From: Ditylenchus dipsaci
Taxonomy: Eukaryota; Nematoda; Chromadorea; Rhabditida; Anguinidae
Direction of reading: 5' to 3'
NCBI GenBank assembly: GCA_004194705.1
Contig: SADC01000847.1
Span: 248,001 to 312,000, forward strand
Length of the DNA stretch: 64,000 bases
Under the pieces are notes generated by a model. That model searched no databases and had not been told where the DNA came from. It saw nothing but the letters and a program-made list of their open reading frames with translations. How positions within the stretch are numbered: the stretch's first letter is position 1; each line of letters begins with the position of its first letter. Position numbers and translations under genes: made by a program. Shown here piece after piece: positions 1 through 11,616 of this stretch.

Positions 1-7
1 GGTTTTT

Positions 8-3000
8 TTATTTACGAGGTGCGCTAGGTTGAGGAGGTGCTAAATAATCTTGAGAGGGCACTTGATGATTATCAAGCAAGGAAATTTGGCGCACAGGAAT
101 TGTGCCTATAGTAATCGATAATGCGTAGAAAAGTAGAACATAAACTTGTCGGATATTACCTATAAGAACAGGCAACTGTCCAGACATTGTGTTGCTAAGT
201 GTACCTTTCGCCACTATTTTTACCTAAAAAATCAGGCTAGTTAAGCTATCCTCGTTTTCTTCAGACACTGGTTAAGCTGGTTAGCAATTAAGGTATTTTT
301 TTTAATAATTTTTTTGTATTAATACCGTATTTGCTCTAATAAGCCCACGTGTGGGCTCATTTTTTTAGTTAAAGAAAATCAGAATAATTTTAGGTCGATT
401 TCGAGATGTTTGGATTCTTAACCGAAATCCAAAAACATGTACTGTTTGAAATAAACTTATTTAAGACATCGTTTACTAGTTTTCAACGACTTTCCTACAG
501 TTTATAATTTTATTTACTGACCTTAAAGGTATAATCGACAGTGATTATTGGGCAAACATTGAAGCTGGGCACAACCGGGGAATCGCCTTGAAAAAAGATC
601 TATTAGTTTTAGTTTCGTTAAAATTTACTTTTGCTACTCACAAGCATCCTTTGATAAATGGCAGAACTTTGAGCACCAACTGAATGTAAATTTTAGAATT
701 GGACTTATTATTGTTCGTAAAATATTGAACCTTTAAACTCTTCAATATATTGCACCACTGTCCGGGGCTCTTGTTTTCTCGGTTGAAGAATGTCGGTGTC
801 CAACACCTGCACGCATGTCTAACAGCCCTGCAAAAGATGAATTTGTAAGCATTAAAGGTTTAGGTGTCTCCTTTGCACATTATTCGGAGCCGGACTCCTG
901 GTTAAATTTTGGTAATATATTAATTTTACAATTTTTCAGTTCTTTTGAAAAATTCAAAATATTGCTCCATGAACAGGGTTCGCAGATGTCTGCTTTAGCA
1001 ATAATTTCCTGCTTTTTTATTTCAAAATCTGCTTTTTGTCCGTGAAAAAGCAGGAATTTTCGCACATCTCACGGCATTATTTTTTGTAGATTTTTTGGTT
1101 TGAATTCCTGCTTTTTGGAAAGAAAATCCTGCTTTTGCCATTTTCGATCTGTGAACCGTGTACATGAAAGTTGGAATTTCGCATTTTTCAAAAAAAAATT
1201 AGCAATTTTAAAATCGTTTTGCTAATTTTCCTTTTAGTTCTGCGCAAGTTTATGGTATGGTGTTCAATTAGAGAGTGGTGTTCAAATAGAGACTGCCGCT
1301 CTATTAGAGAGAATACGGTATGTCAATATAATTATTTTAATTGAATATATATACAAACAACTCACGTCCATGCCTCTCAGCAGTGTATGTTGCCTGTATA
1401 AATTTCAATTAATTCAAAACTAGGGTCAAGGCTATACAAGCTCAAAGAATTACCGTCTCAATAAGTGATGTTTCCACCTTATGCACATCTTTACTGCTGC
1501 TATTGGTGATGTCGACCGACAAAATGACACTTTCTCCAGGCACATAACCACTTTTAGCCAGACTTATACGCGCCGTAATCCTACCGTGTTTGAAACACAA
1601 CACTCCAATATTTTTAGTGACCTCTTTTTGGACAGGCAAACTAGCATAATGAATGGTGTTCAGGTCAAACATAGGCATTACTGTAAAGCTACATCTTGTA
1701 GTATCGTCGAATTTCCAAGGTCTGTCTATTTTGGCTTTGCAACAGTAGCGGATGAAGCCAACGGTGCCTTCAAATGATTTATTAGTATATTAATTAATTC
1801 CCTTTGAGAATTATGAAAAGGTATTTACCTGTTTGATCACCGGTAATTTACGAAAGTTTTGAAAATATCGAAAAATTCTGATGACTTTGAAAATTGAAAT
1901 TTGCATTTTCGAAAGTTCAGTTACTTGCTCTCTCGTTAATTTTTCCTTAATGATATCGCTTCTAATTTCTGGGCCTCTTTTTTAGTGCTCTGCTAACGAG
2001 ATACGTCATTTTACTAAATAAAAGTAATTGAATTATCGTTTTGACACTTGGGAAATTTTACTGTTCGATCAATAATTTAGCAGCAAATTTACAAGAAAAA
2101 AGATTTTTACTAGTAAATTTCACAACTTTTGTTTTTCAAAAAAAGTAAACCTTCAAAACTAGGTGGACAATGAGCAGGTAGGGTGAATGTGAAAGGGAAG
2201 TCATGCAGACCAGCTGGCAGTATTTGATTTGTAGATTGAGGTGCTAAAACATGCATTAATTAGCATTTCTCTCGAGTAGTAGTTAGGTTTTACAGACAAC
2301 TCTCTATTGTGGGTACTTCTTCCATTCCCTCCCTTCCCACTGACCCAGAATCTTCCCACTATGGTACTTATATAGATCATAGTTATATACATGGTAAATA
2401 TACCATATTTATACCTATACATCATTTTGAAAAAAAAAACTAAAAAAACAAACGATCAAATTATGGTGGTGGGGCATTTTCTATATAAGTACCCTTCTTC
2501 CATTCCCTCCCTTCCCACTGACCCAGAATCACATACTAAAATAATTTTTCTGCTAAACTAAAAACATTTCTACATATTTTCTAAGCTAAAATTTTTAAAT
2601 TTTCTCAAAAAATACAGGGTGGCCGATTATAAACTCCCGAGTTCATTTTTGCCATAACTCTTTTATTTTTCCACGTCTTGGCTATATCTTTTTTTATTAG
2701 AAGACAGAGGAGATATTAGCAAATCGAATGGTACCAAACATTCATTGTTATCTTTCTGACCTTTTTAATAATTTTGGCTGTTTGGGCTGTCTTGGCTGTC
2801 CTAAGCCTTATACACCACAACAAAAAGTGCAGTGCCCGGCTTGATATTTCTATAACATTCTTTGATGGATTTTTTATCTGGCGCTTTAGAATAGCGATTG
2901 ATAGCTTTGTACTGTCAGCGATATCTTTTTTGGAAGCTTCGACGCTCTTCCCCTCTTCGATCAGCCGTTGAATTGCATGAACCAGTTCAAAGGGCAGAAA

Positions 3001-4264
3001 GACAACAATGAATGTTTGGTACCATTTGATTTGCTAAATATCTCCTCTGTCTTTTAATAAAAAGATCTGGCCGAGACGTCAAAAATAAAAATAAGCTATG
3101 GCAAAATAAACTCGGGAGTTTATAATGGGCCACTCTGTATCATAGTGAGATCGCCATCCTGCCGGGTCATCCCGTCGCCGTCCCGTCCTAAGACGACCCG
3201 ATTTTGGACGGGACGGCGACGGTCGGGGAAAAGAAAACGCCAAGACGGAGGACGGCCTGCCAATTTCTTAAGACGGCAGACGGCCGGCCTATTTCCTCTA
3301 ACCGTTTTCAGCTAAAAACGGTGGAATTTAGTAATATGTTGTAAAAATAAGGACACTAATTGGTGTTTTTAATAACGAATTTCGAAGAATTCGGCTGTTG
3401 GACAGAATGATGAAAAATTTTGACTTTTGGGCGAACATATGAAAATTTTGAGATATCCTGGCTTTCGGGTGAAAATATGAAAATTTTGAAAAAATTCAAG
3501 AACTTAAGAAGAAGATCAAAAAACAAGATAAAGAAAGAACTAAATCAGTCGAATGAAACCGAAAAATGAACTTCAATGTTGGATTGAAATACGAATCGTA
3601 CACCACTGTTGTCTAATAAACATATACTCTAAAACATCTGCAAATTTGTACAATTTTGAAGAGCAAAATTGGATAATTCTTTAATTCGGACGGTGCGGAA
3701 GACGGCCAAAATTTTATTGAGACGGCCTTTGAGACGTCAAAATTTAGAAGGGGCGGAAGACGGCCCAAAAAAAATTTAGGACGGAGGCCTAGACGGCAAA
3801 AATTTGGACGGGGCGGAAGACGGTCAAAAAAATTAATGAGACGGAGACGGGATGGCCGTCCTATTTTTAGAGATTTGTCCCACTATGCTCTGTATAAGCC
3901 TACTACGAACAGAGTAATCGGAAACAAATTAGAAACACATTTTTTTAACTAACATTGCCACACGCACATCTGCAGATCTAAGTAGACAATTTCCGCAGAA
4001 TAAGGGATAGATTCGCTGTGAGTGCGAGCTCCAGTAGATTGACTTGACTGCCTGAGAATTATTAATTATGGTCACATTTTTACAATTTGACTTACGTCCT
4101 ACTCTCGTATACTGTCCAGCTGGTTTTCGCTTTCCCTGTTACACTAAATATTATAGCTCTAGCTTTGACTTGCTTTTGACTTGAATAAGTACTCTGCCAA
4201 ATACAACTTGCCCAGGATAAAACACCCCGGAAGCTGAGTCAAGCTCGATCCGGAATATTTCCAT
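8..4264 (-). CDS. ARRDC: alpha-arrestin (arrestin domain-containing protein), about 320 aa, multi-exon
   Basis: Alpha-arrestins are cytoplasmic adaptors that recruit ubiquitin ligases to membrane receptors and transporters. Exons I can join, in transcript order: 4096-4264, 3964-4051, 2493-2535, 2151-2243, 1454-1767, 1366-1393, (807-827 tentative), 522-586, 160-223, 8-105; phases agree. The N-lobe gives FYPGQVVFGRV and GKAKTSWTVYES. The middle gives LPAGLHDFPFTFTLP then PPSFEG. The C-lobe gives VQKEVTKNIGVLC, GYVPGESVILSVDI and the family signature LPVLIGTIP. The tail is short and Pro-rich, with no clear PPxY. The ATG follows an acceptor (TTTTCAG/CA), so a 5'UTR intron is likely. Exon 1 carries an 11-bp tandem duplication at 4163-4183 that breaks the frame; removing one copy restores it. 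The 807-827 exon is doubtful because its sequence also looks like a hAT end. Confidence 0.85.
974..1160. mobile_element. hAT-type MITE in ARRDC intron
   Basis: A 187-bp non-coding element. Its ends are imperfect inverted repeats (CAGGGTTCGCAGATG and, at the other end, CACGGTTCACAGATC). It is flanked by TCCATGAA and TACATGAA, a 7-of-8 match that fits an aged 8-bp target duplication. The interior repeats 'cctgctttt' motifs and resembles the better preserved copy at 57494-57673. Confidence 0.6.
1255..1320. repeat. solo end of a TACCGTATT-type MITE
   Basis: Contains 'ctctattagagagaatacggta', the terminal sequence of the family described at 35300-35512, preceded by repeated 'gttcaattagagag' motifs. 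I see no partner end close by. Confidence 0.4.
2306..2350 (-). pseudogene. duplicated copy of the 43-nt ARRDC exon inside the next intron
   Basis: About 40 bases here match the ARRDC exon at 2493-2535 almost exactly. This copy has no AG acceptor immediately upstream, so it is probably not spliced. The true exon is picked out by its acceptor (ATTTTAG) and by phase agreement on both sides. Confidence 0.55.
2615..3137. mobile_element. foldback MITE with TA target duplication
   Basis: Two arms of about 150 bp are near-perfect reverse complements. They begin CAGGGTGGCC and end GGCCACTCTG, with TA on both sides, as in Tc1/mariner-type elements. The loop (about 2760-3000) has no recognisable gene. 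It lies in an ARRDC intron. Confidence 0.75.
3141..3887. mobile_element. hAT-type element with GACGG-rich interior
   Basis: The ends are inverted (CATAGTGAGA and the complement of CATAGTGGGA). A perfect 8-bp direct repeat CTCTGTAT flanks it at 3133-3140 and 3888-3895, the hAT hallmark. The interior holds GC-rich repeats around 'gacggggcggaagacgg' (3160-3280 and 3690-3850). It sits exactly on the right end of the foldback MITE 2615-3137, so it inserted later. No transposase is visible. Confidence 0.75.
4163..4183 (-). repeat. 11-bp tandem duplication in ARRDC coding exon
   Basis: On the minus strand CAAGTCAAA occurs twice, 11 bases apart. As written the frame runs into TAA at once. With one unit removed it continues through a canonical arrestin N-lobe segment. 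Confidence 0.8.
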
Positions 4265-4664
4265 TGCTGAAAATTTTAAAATTGTTTGGAACTTTTTTAG
4301 TCCCGCGTAACCCAAAATCAGATCTTGAATTTTTTTTTGCATAATACTATAAAAAGTGTAAACTATTTCTGAACTAGAAATGTGGATTATGAGTCTTGCT
4401 CAAATTTATCATTTACACGGTGAAAGGTGATAAAACATTAGACATTCATGAACACGGTGAAAGTGTAACCCTCTGCGCTCCCTTTGAGAGAGATTTGAGA
4501 CACTTGGCACAGAAACCGACTCTCAATTTGATCAAAACTTGACTTTTCGCCTTGCAGGAAAAGCTAAATGGACCGTAGTAGCAAATACTACCACATTATT
4601 TTCAATACTAGGGTCTGCAGGCGCCTATCGGCGCCTATGCCGTTCGGGAACATTAGTTGTTCGG

Positions 4665-4905
4665 GCACTGCTCCTGTGGTTCGGGAACATTAGTGGTTCA
4701 TGTACATTAGTAGTTCGGGTAGATAAATCGTTCGAGTACATGAAGCACTGTTCCTGTGGTTCGGGAACATTAGTGGTTCATGTACATTAGTAGTTCGGGT
4801 AGATAAATCGTTCGAGTACATGAAGCACTGTTCCTGTGGTTCGGGAACATTAGTGGTTCATGTACATTAGTAGTTCGGGCAGATGAATCGTTCGAGTACA
4901 TCAAG
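4665..4905. repeat. 80-bp tandem repeat, about 3 copies
   Basis: The unit starting 'ctcctgtggttcgggaac' recurs at 4671, 4751 and 4831, an exact 80-bp period with few differences. Short open frames across it are by-products of the repeat. Confidence 0.9.
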
Positions 4906-4934
4906 GGTTAGGGTAGAGCATCCACCCTACCTGT

Positions 4935-5155
4935 GAACTCACCTACTCTACCTTGCCTATCCTCGCCTATCCTAGCATATCCTGGCCTATCCAGGCCTAT
5001 CCTCGCCTTCCCTTGCCTATCTTCGCCTATCCTCGCATATCCTCGCCTACCCTCGCCTATCCTCGCCTGTCCTCGCCGAACATCGCCTAACATTTGCCTC
5101 TTTTCGCATATCCTCGCATATCCTCGCCTACTCTCGCCTATCCTCGCCTACAAAT
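4935..5155. repeat. 10-bp minisatellite (CCTCGCCTAT type)
   Basis: Degenerate tandem copies of 'cctcgcctat' and 'cctatcctcg' run without a break. Open frames on both strands here are low-complexity. Confidence 0.9.
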
Positions 5156-5225
5156 GTGTTTCTGAATTCATTCAAAATTTTAATTTGAGAACAAAATTTT
5201 TGAAAACTATGAGATTTTTCTCAAA

Positions 5226-5760
5226 AATAGCCTGCATACTTTTGTCAACGCCCCTCTTAAAAATGCGAATTTTTCGCCGCTCTTTTTTTTTAAACGAAAG
5301 TTGACATCAAGGCGGATCTAATGAAATCTGCAACAAAAAATTTTAAGCCCTCTATAACCCTATTTTCGACCTTCAAAATCGAAAAACACCGAAAAAACAT
5401 TAATTTTATTGGAAAACTCAAAATTTGGCCTGCATACTTTTGTTAACGCCTCTCTTAAAAACGCGAATTTCTCACCGCTCTTTTTTTTAAACGAAAGCTG
5501 ACATCAAGGCGGACCTAAAAAACCTGCAACAAAAATTTTTGAGCTCTCTATGACCTTATTTTTGACCTTTAAAATGGAAAAATGCCAAAAAAGCATAACT
5601 TTCATTGGAAAACTCGACAATGGCCTCCATACTTTTGTTAACGCCCCTCTTAAAAATGCGAATTTCTCGCCGCTCTTTTTTTTAAACGAAAGCTGACATC
5701 GAGGCGGATCTAAAAAAACCTGCAACAAAAATTTTGAGCTCTCTATGACCTCATTTTTGA
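5226..5760. repeat. about 195-bp tandem repeat, nearly 3 copies
   Basis: Each unit carries 'tgcatacttttgt', 'aacgcccctcttaaaaa', 'aaacgaaagctgacatc' and 'cctgcaacaaaaattt' in the same order, starting near 5231, 5427 and 5625. It is followed by a short CCCA microsatellite at 5780-5800. Confidence 0.85.
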
Positions 5761-8200
5761 TAATTCATAAAAAGTGTGACCCACCCACCCACCCGACCCA
5801 AATACTATATAGAGATGGTGCACACTATATGCAAATTTTGTTTTTTACGAAAGATTTTTTTAGATTTCTGAAAAAATGGTTGGCAAAATAGGAATTCTTG
5901 GGACCAGACTATGCGAATAAATTTAAAAAAATTGTAATAAAATTATTGTGAATAATAATAAAATTGTGCAGGAAGAAACTTTTAGGGTGTAACTAGGGTT
6001 CGCGAAAATACGGGGATTCGCCCACGGGGTAGGATTCTGAAAAAAAAATTACGAGATGGGACTACGGGCGGGAATTCAAAAAAATTTTACGGGGGACGGG
6101 GTTTGCTAAGAAATCACGGGGGAATTCGCGAGGGATTTCTGGTCTATCGCGGGAAATTCGCAAAGCGGCGCTATTTTTTCCTGCTTTTCTATTTCCTCCT
6201 TTCCTAACAACAATTTTCTCAAAAGAAAAAAATGTCTACGGGGACCGCCGGGAACTACCGGACTAACCCTACGTTCACAATGGCTCCGCATCCGCAAGTG
6301 TGAAATCCAAGTCTCTTTTAAATCAGAGAGCATTATAGTGAACGTGTCTGAGGTTACGGTATTTACTCTGATAGGCCGACACCTTCCAATAAACCTGCAC
6401 CATCTACTTTGAGTACCTATATCTAGATATAGTATTTTTATCGGTTCTCTGTCACGCTATTTGTTTGTCAACAATCATTGTTTTAGGCGCCAAATGGCGC
6501 CTCTTCGGCTTGTTGAGATATAACTCAGCTCAGAGCAAATATTTAATGCCAGAGCTCTCAACTCAAAATTTGCAAATAAAGGACATTTTTATAAAATAAA
6601 AGACATTTGGTCGAAAAGTGTCATTTATCCAGTGCTTTTTGGGTTTTGGATACCAAAAAAAGGTTTTGACTTAAAATCTCGAAAATTCTAAAGATTTAGG
6701 GTCTCAAATAAAAAACAAATCTTTTAATAAAGTACGTTTGGGAGCCCTGCTTTATACGCTGCTTTTTGCGTTTCTCAGCTACTCACGCAAGTATTCTGTT
6801 CCTTCTACTTTCTGTGACTATCTTTTTACACCAACATCAAAAATGTCTTCATAACTAAGTTATTATTTGATTTAGTTAGTCTATTTCAGTTGCATAAACC
6901 AAACCTCGGTCCAATAGTGCCAGGTTTAGTGAGAAGCTGGGCAAAAGTTGAGATTTGATTTTAGAACTGCTAGACAATCTTTTTGGTTTACTAGCCATTT
7001 CCATTGCAACTAGTGGCAGAAATTATATTTATAACTAATAGCGTTTAAGGGTAGAAAGAACAGATAAAAAACAACCATAACTGCGGTAAGCTGCTCTCTT
7101 ACCTACCAGTGAAATTACATATTTTTATTCGATTCAGTGATTCTATTCATAGACTTTATTGAACAGCACTGCTTAGCTGCTCTTTTTACTTAAACAGCAA
7201 GCAAACTAAAGATTAGTATAGCAAAAAGCATGATAAAAACATAATTATCCTAAAGTAACTATTTTAAAAGGGCAGTGCTGATAGTTTTAGATTGAAAAAA
7301 GCTTGTTTTGACATACAAATACATAAGTTTTAAGGCAAAAACAGTATACAGTCGACGCTCAATGTGAGATGCCCCCGAAAGTTCGTACCCACCTAGGCAA
7401 CACTTTTTTTAACCTCATTTCTGAGATACTTTGTTAAATGTGATTCGTCAGTCTAGTCGGAAATATCGCAAGGATTTCGATTTTGACGATCGTTTTTACA
7501 ATCGACAAAAGTTTTGCCAGTAAGACCCTGTCTAAGATACACCTAAATCTTAAAAAGGTGTATCTTATAGAGAACGTTGTGGATCTTACTGGCAAAACTT
7601 TGAGCTAAGCTTCAGAAAAAAACAGAAAGTTTTTGCTGTTGCAAAAAATACTTATTACAGTTAAAGGGTTAAAAATGAATACCCACCAGCAGTTATCGGA
7701 GATTATATGGTATTGAGAGCTAATTACTGTGAAAAAAGGTGTATTAGTGCTCATTTTGACTTTTATACCAATAATCCGCTCTTAAAATTGATCAAAAGTA
7801 AAATATACACCAGTAAAAAAGAAACGCCACAATAAAGAGTGCTCAAAAAATTCTTGCTTCTGCACAAAATCGATATTTTTGAGCAGCAACCTCACTAAAT
7901 GACGAATACGGAGAATTGACTCACCATCATCATTATCAAAGTCAATATTTTACCATTGTTTTGGCAAATGCACATGCCTTTGCATGATAAGCAGGAAACA
8001 ATTATTTATTCTAGGCAATTTACAGCTCTTTGCTTGAAATGCTCTATTTTGTGGTGTATGTATTACTTCCCTCGCTTTTGCAGTCCAAACGGACATATAA
8101 AGCGCTAAAAGAAGTGAAACACAGGTGGAATATTAATGGTTACTCACACTGCCGCACCCTTTTTCGTAAAGTTTGAAAAAAAATGCAAGGTAAAATGGCT
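5761..8200. other. intergenic, no recognised gene
   Basis: 5990-6265 is a GGG-rich repeat ('acggggg', 'ttcgcg'), perhaps a TIR element, though I could not find a convincing target duplication. 7350-7600 holds a fragment of the CAGTC-ended family, with the 'gattttgacgatcg' internal block. I see nothing gene-like elsewhere on either strand. Confidence 0.5.
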
Positions 8201-8820
8201 AAAGTACACTATTTGGGGTAGCCCAAAAGTGCGTTTTTTCAATGTCTTAGTATTTTTCAGGCCGTTTAAACAATAGAAATGGCCAAAAAAAGTGTGAAAG
8301 GACATTTTTCGAAAAAAAAATTCGACTGCCTTGGTCTCCCCTGTGGTTTTGGTCTATTTTTGCCTTGGTCCACCCTATGGTTTTTGGTCATTTTTTTGAC
8401 TTAATTACCACTATTGAAACTGAAAAGAGAAAATTTGATTATAGTTTTGTTAACTGGGGCCTACCGCATAAAGAAACTTCGGTATGCATGTTTTTTCATG
8501 CTTCCAGAGTCACTTTCGAGTGATTTGTGTCTAAGGCTTGAGAGTTAGAGATGCGTGAACTCACTTACCTTAGACATGATTCCTAGCAAGACTCATGATC
8601 GAAAATGCATCAAGAAGCTCTTTTTGCAAAGCTCTAGTGACCAAAACGAGGTAAAATACGAAAAATGACCGAAAACCATAGGCGGACCAAGGCAGTCGAA
8701 AAATTTTTTTCCTACAAATGTCCTCCCCACACTTTTTTTGGCCGTTCTATCGTTCAAACGGCCTAAAAATACTTAGATCTTGAAAAAACGCACTTTTGGC
8801 TACCCCAAATAGTGTTCTCC
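8201..8820. mobile_element. foldback element with a repeat in its loop
   Basis: The left arm from 8201 ('ctatttggggtagcccaaaa' ... 'gactgccttggtc') is mirrored by the right arm (8660-8820). The loop at about 8445-8650 is a copy of the interspersed repeat with 'taaggtaagtgagtg'-like and 'ccagagtcactttcgag' motifs, also found at 20435, 30714, 40085, 47285 and 55900. Confidence 0.7.
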
Positions 8821-8918
8821 TGCCAGTAAAATATTTCTTTATAAAGTCAGAAAAAATTTTTACACTGCCTTTTCGATAAAACATTGTCGCGAAAAATAAA
8901 GCATAGCAAATACTTGTT

Positions 8919-9229
8919 AAAATGGCCTACTCGTCGCCGATGGGAATATTTTAAAAGGCGGCTACCAGTTAATTCGAAGGAGAGTTAAAATTTCGCATTT
9001 AATTGAAAGTCCAGGAAAAATAATACTCCTAATCGGAATCGAACCGATTACGGTTTTTCAAGGAGTTTTTACCACTGAGCCATCTATACTGTTAGGTAGT
9101 GAAAAAGTTTTTCATTACTTATGGTCCGGAGAGTACTCGATAAATTTGTATTTCAACATAATTCTTTTTTGAGTTTACTTGGCACTCGCCTTTCGAAAAA
9201 ATTCCTATCGGCGGCGAGCATGGCTCTTT
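8919..9229. mobile_element. TIR element with internal tRNA-like module (copy 1)
   Basis: About 50-bp inverted ends contain 'cgtcgccgatgggaatattt'. The same ends bound 50883-52113. Between them lies a tRNA-like sequence on the minus strand (9028-9100). No protein-coding frame. Non-autonomous. Confidence 0.65.
9028..9100 (-). pseudogene. tRNA-like sequence (A box and B box)
   Basis: The minus strand has TGGCTCAGTGG (A box) and GGTTCGATTCC (B box). The T arm is perfect: ATCGG-loop-CCGAT. The D stem and acceptor stem do not pair well, so I call it a tRNA-derived promoter module or pseudogene rather than a working tRNA. Confidence 0.55.
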
Positions 9230-9686
9230 AATTCCAAACTTTTTTACTGGTTTTTGTTTTTTATACCGAATATATATTTTTTTTTAGTAATAATAATATG
9301 GATGTACCTGCATTGAGATGAATAATCTGGGATTCGTCTGATTCGTCTAAACTAAAATTCGAAAAAGGGCTGCAAAAATAAATTGGGTGTAGATTTACAC
9401 AGATTATGTATCTCAACTTAGTTACATCAGTTATTATTATTACAAAAATCTGAGATTCAGTATAAATGATAAGAACAGGCATGGGATTTGTAATTATTAA
9501 TAAGATTGGTTCTTGTTTCGGGATTCCAAATATTCTTTTTGCAATTTTAAGCCGAATCTTATTTTTTAGCAGCCAAAGAGCAATAAGCACTGTATAAATA
9601 AGCATATGTTTGCTAAAATGCTCTAATATGTCCTTGTTTTCAAAATTTTGAGATTGTAACCTTGGATAATGACCATTTATTTTTAG

Positions 9687-9975
9687 TCGATTTTTGTTTG
9701 AGTGTTGGGTAGTAGAGTACGAGTACGAGCAAGCGAGCAAGACAAGAAAATTATACAACCTCAGAAGTCGTACCCCTATCAAGTAAACCAGATGAAATAC
9801 CAACAAGCTCAAGGTGTTTAGAGTATATTTCTGTAGTTGTAGTAATAATCCAACTACATTACAACCGTCAACAGCAGTTCTAACAAACTCAGCAACAACA
9901 ACCCATGAAGAATTTAGTGCAAGGTTGATTGATCTTTTTAAAAATATATTTGGATGGAATTTTTTAGACTTCTAA
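9687..9975 (+). CDS. possible 3' end of an unrecognised gene (two exons)
   Basis: Candidate exons are 9687-9782 and 9837-9975. The 54-nt intron between them (GTAAAC to TTCTGTAG) has the length typical of this window and the phases match. Joined, it reads ...ASKTRKLYNLRSRTPI then ...HEEFSARLIDLFKNIFGW and stops with TAA. TRKLY recalls LEM-type domains, but that is not enough to name it. I could not find a convincing start or upstream exons. A 183-codon open frame on the opposite strand (9261-9812) competes for the same bases. The family is unknown. Confidence 0.3.
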
Positions 9976-10010
9976 AAAGAGGGGAAAAGCTGTTTAAAAA
10001 TTTGGCTTTG

Positions 10011-10262
10011 GTGGCGCAGTGGATAAGCGTTTGTGTTTTATGGACCAAAATGGTGCTATTTACTCACACTATTTATTTTGCTTGTTTGAACAATGTCTAG
10101 AGGTAATTGAGGTCGCTGATTCAAAATCTGGCGCTAAAAAAGCTTAGTCACGCATATATATTAGTCAAACAAGCCAAAATCACTAGCGTGCCACCAGGTG
10201 GGATCGAACCTGCGCACCATTTTCGGGCCATAAAACACAAACGCTTATCCGCTGCGCCACTA
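10011..10262. repeat. head-to-head pair of tRNA-like modules
   Basis: The minus strand 10190-10262 has TGGCGCAGCGGAT (A box) and GGTTCGATCCC (B box), about 50 bases apart. A second, decayed copy at 10011-10125 lies on the plus strand with the same 'ggataagcgtttgtgtttta'. Together they form an inverted repeat, probably a tRNA-derived SINE or MITE. Confidence 0.55.
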
Positions 10263-10959
10263 AGGTTTAATTTTAAAATCTGAGCAGCTTTCCCCCTTCC
10301 TTTAAAGCAGCATGAAGCTCCAGCAACACAAAACATGATGCTAGGTCCAAATTACTCAATGATACACCAAATGAGATCTTTTAGTCAACTCTCCATCTGC
10401 TCTAATGCGGTCGAACCTGGCTATCCGCCGTACAGTTAACCCGCAGTCTCTGTTATTCGCCACCTCAGGCTACGTCAGGCTTATGGTTATGGTCGGAGGC
10501 CCTAGTCCTAAAGTGGTGGATAACCAAGGTTTAACTGCAATCTATATCCTCTATGAACTGTATAGCGCAATTATTCGATTTTTCCTGTTTTATTTGTTGT
10601 TATTACGCACAAAAATTGATTAATTTATAATTATAATATCACAGGTATCAAAGTTATAATTTTCAACAAACATCATTGAACATATTAAAGAGCAACAAAA
10701 ATAATAACAACAACCATATATTTGCGTAAAAAAATGTACGTATATAAATCTAAGCCATTTACTCTAAAGCATGATCAACCACAATTAACAACAAAAAAGA
10801 AACCGTCAGCAAATAAATGTCAGCAGCTGTTGAAAATGTCTGAAAAAATTATGTCTGTATGTTAATCAATATTCGGTACCAACTTGGTACCGTATTTATT
10901 CTAAATGATTGTTTAAAAATCGTGTTGTGGCATTGCCTTTTCGTCCACTTTTTAAAGCT

Positions 10960-11361
10960 CCAGTCATACTCCCGCGGGTCACGGGTCAATTTTTAAACGC
11001 TTTTGGTTTCTATCTCGGCTCCGAGCAATCACTTCTCACCGATTTTAACAGATCTATAATATAATCTACAATAACAGATTGCTATAATAACGTTGAAACC
11101 CAGTTTCTGCGTGACCCGCAAGTCAGTGACCCGCGGGTCAAATTGGCGAATTTGGGAGCGGGTCAGGACCTGCGAGTCAGCCGAAAATTTATTTTTCACT
11201 ATCTATAAAGTTCTTATTTTACCTCTATCGTGTAGAGCAGGGTCGATTTACTTTTAGATGTGTTGCCAGAATTAAAAAATTAAAAAAATGTGTGTGACCC
11301 GTGTCACACGGGTAATTGACCCTTGACCCGTGACCCGCGGGAGTATGACTGGAGCTTAAGA
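10960..11361. mobile_element. TIR element, ends AAGCTCCAGTCATACTCCCG
   Basis: Inverted ends of about 35 bp ('ctccagtcatactcccgcgg' and complement) bound roughly 400 bp rich in 'gacccg' motifs. TTAA-like bases flank it, but a clean target duplication is not clear. Confidence 0.6.
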
Positions 11362-11529
11362 ACTTCTCTCAGCCATTTACCATTCATTTGGTAATTTATG
11401 TAGTAAGATAATCTAAGAAATGATGGGTAACTTGCTCACAAGAAGTTTTCAAAAAATGCGTCGCAAACACAATTCCAAAAACACGATTTTACATCAAGGG
11501 AGACCGTCTATCAGAATACATACGGTATA

Positions 11530-11616
11530 CAGTCAAACGTCTTTAACCCGACATCCCAGGGGACCGGTTTCGGGGTGTCGGATTATCGAGGGTGTCGGGT
11601 TGAAAAGGTTTGACTG
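11530..11616. mobile_element. 87-bp CAGTCAAAC-ended MITE
   Basis: Starts CAGTCAAACG, ends CGTTTGACTG-like, and is flanked by TA. It belongs to the pogo/Tc1-like CAGTC family that recurs across the window. Confidence 0.7.

Noticed and set aside
880..1065. Short open frames on both strands
   Set aside because: They lie mostly in the hAT MITE 974-1160 and repeat its low-complexity core.
4539..4790. Open frame with GKAKW, reminiscent of the arrestin segment GKAKTSW
   Set aside because: The frame runs into the 80-bp tandem repeat and no other arrestin exons lie on the plus strand.
5990..6265. hAT element with GGG-rich ends
   Set aside because: Ends resemble each other weakly and the flanks show no matching direct repeat.
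9028..9100. Functional tRNA gene
   Set aside because: A and B boxes and the T arm are good, but the acceptor and D stems do not pair, and it sits inside a repeated TIR element.
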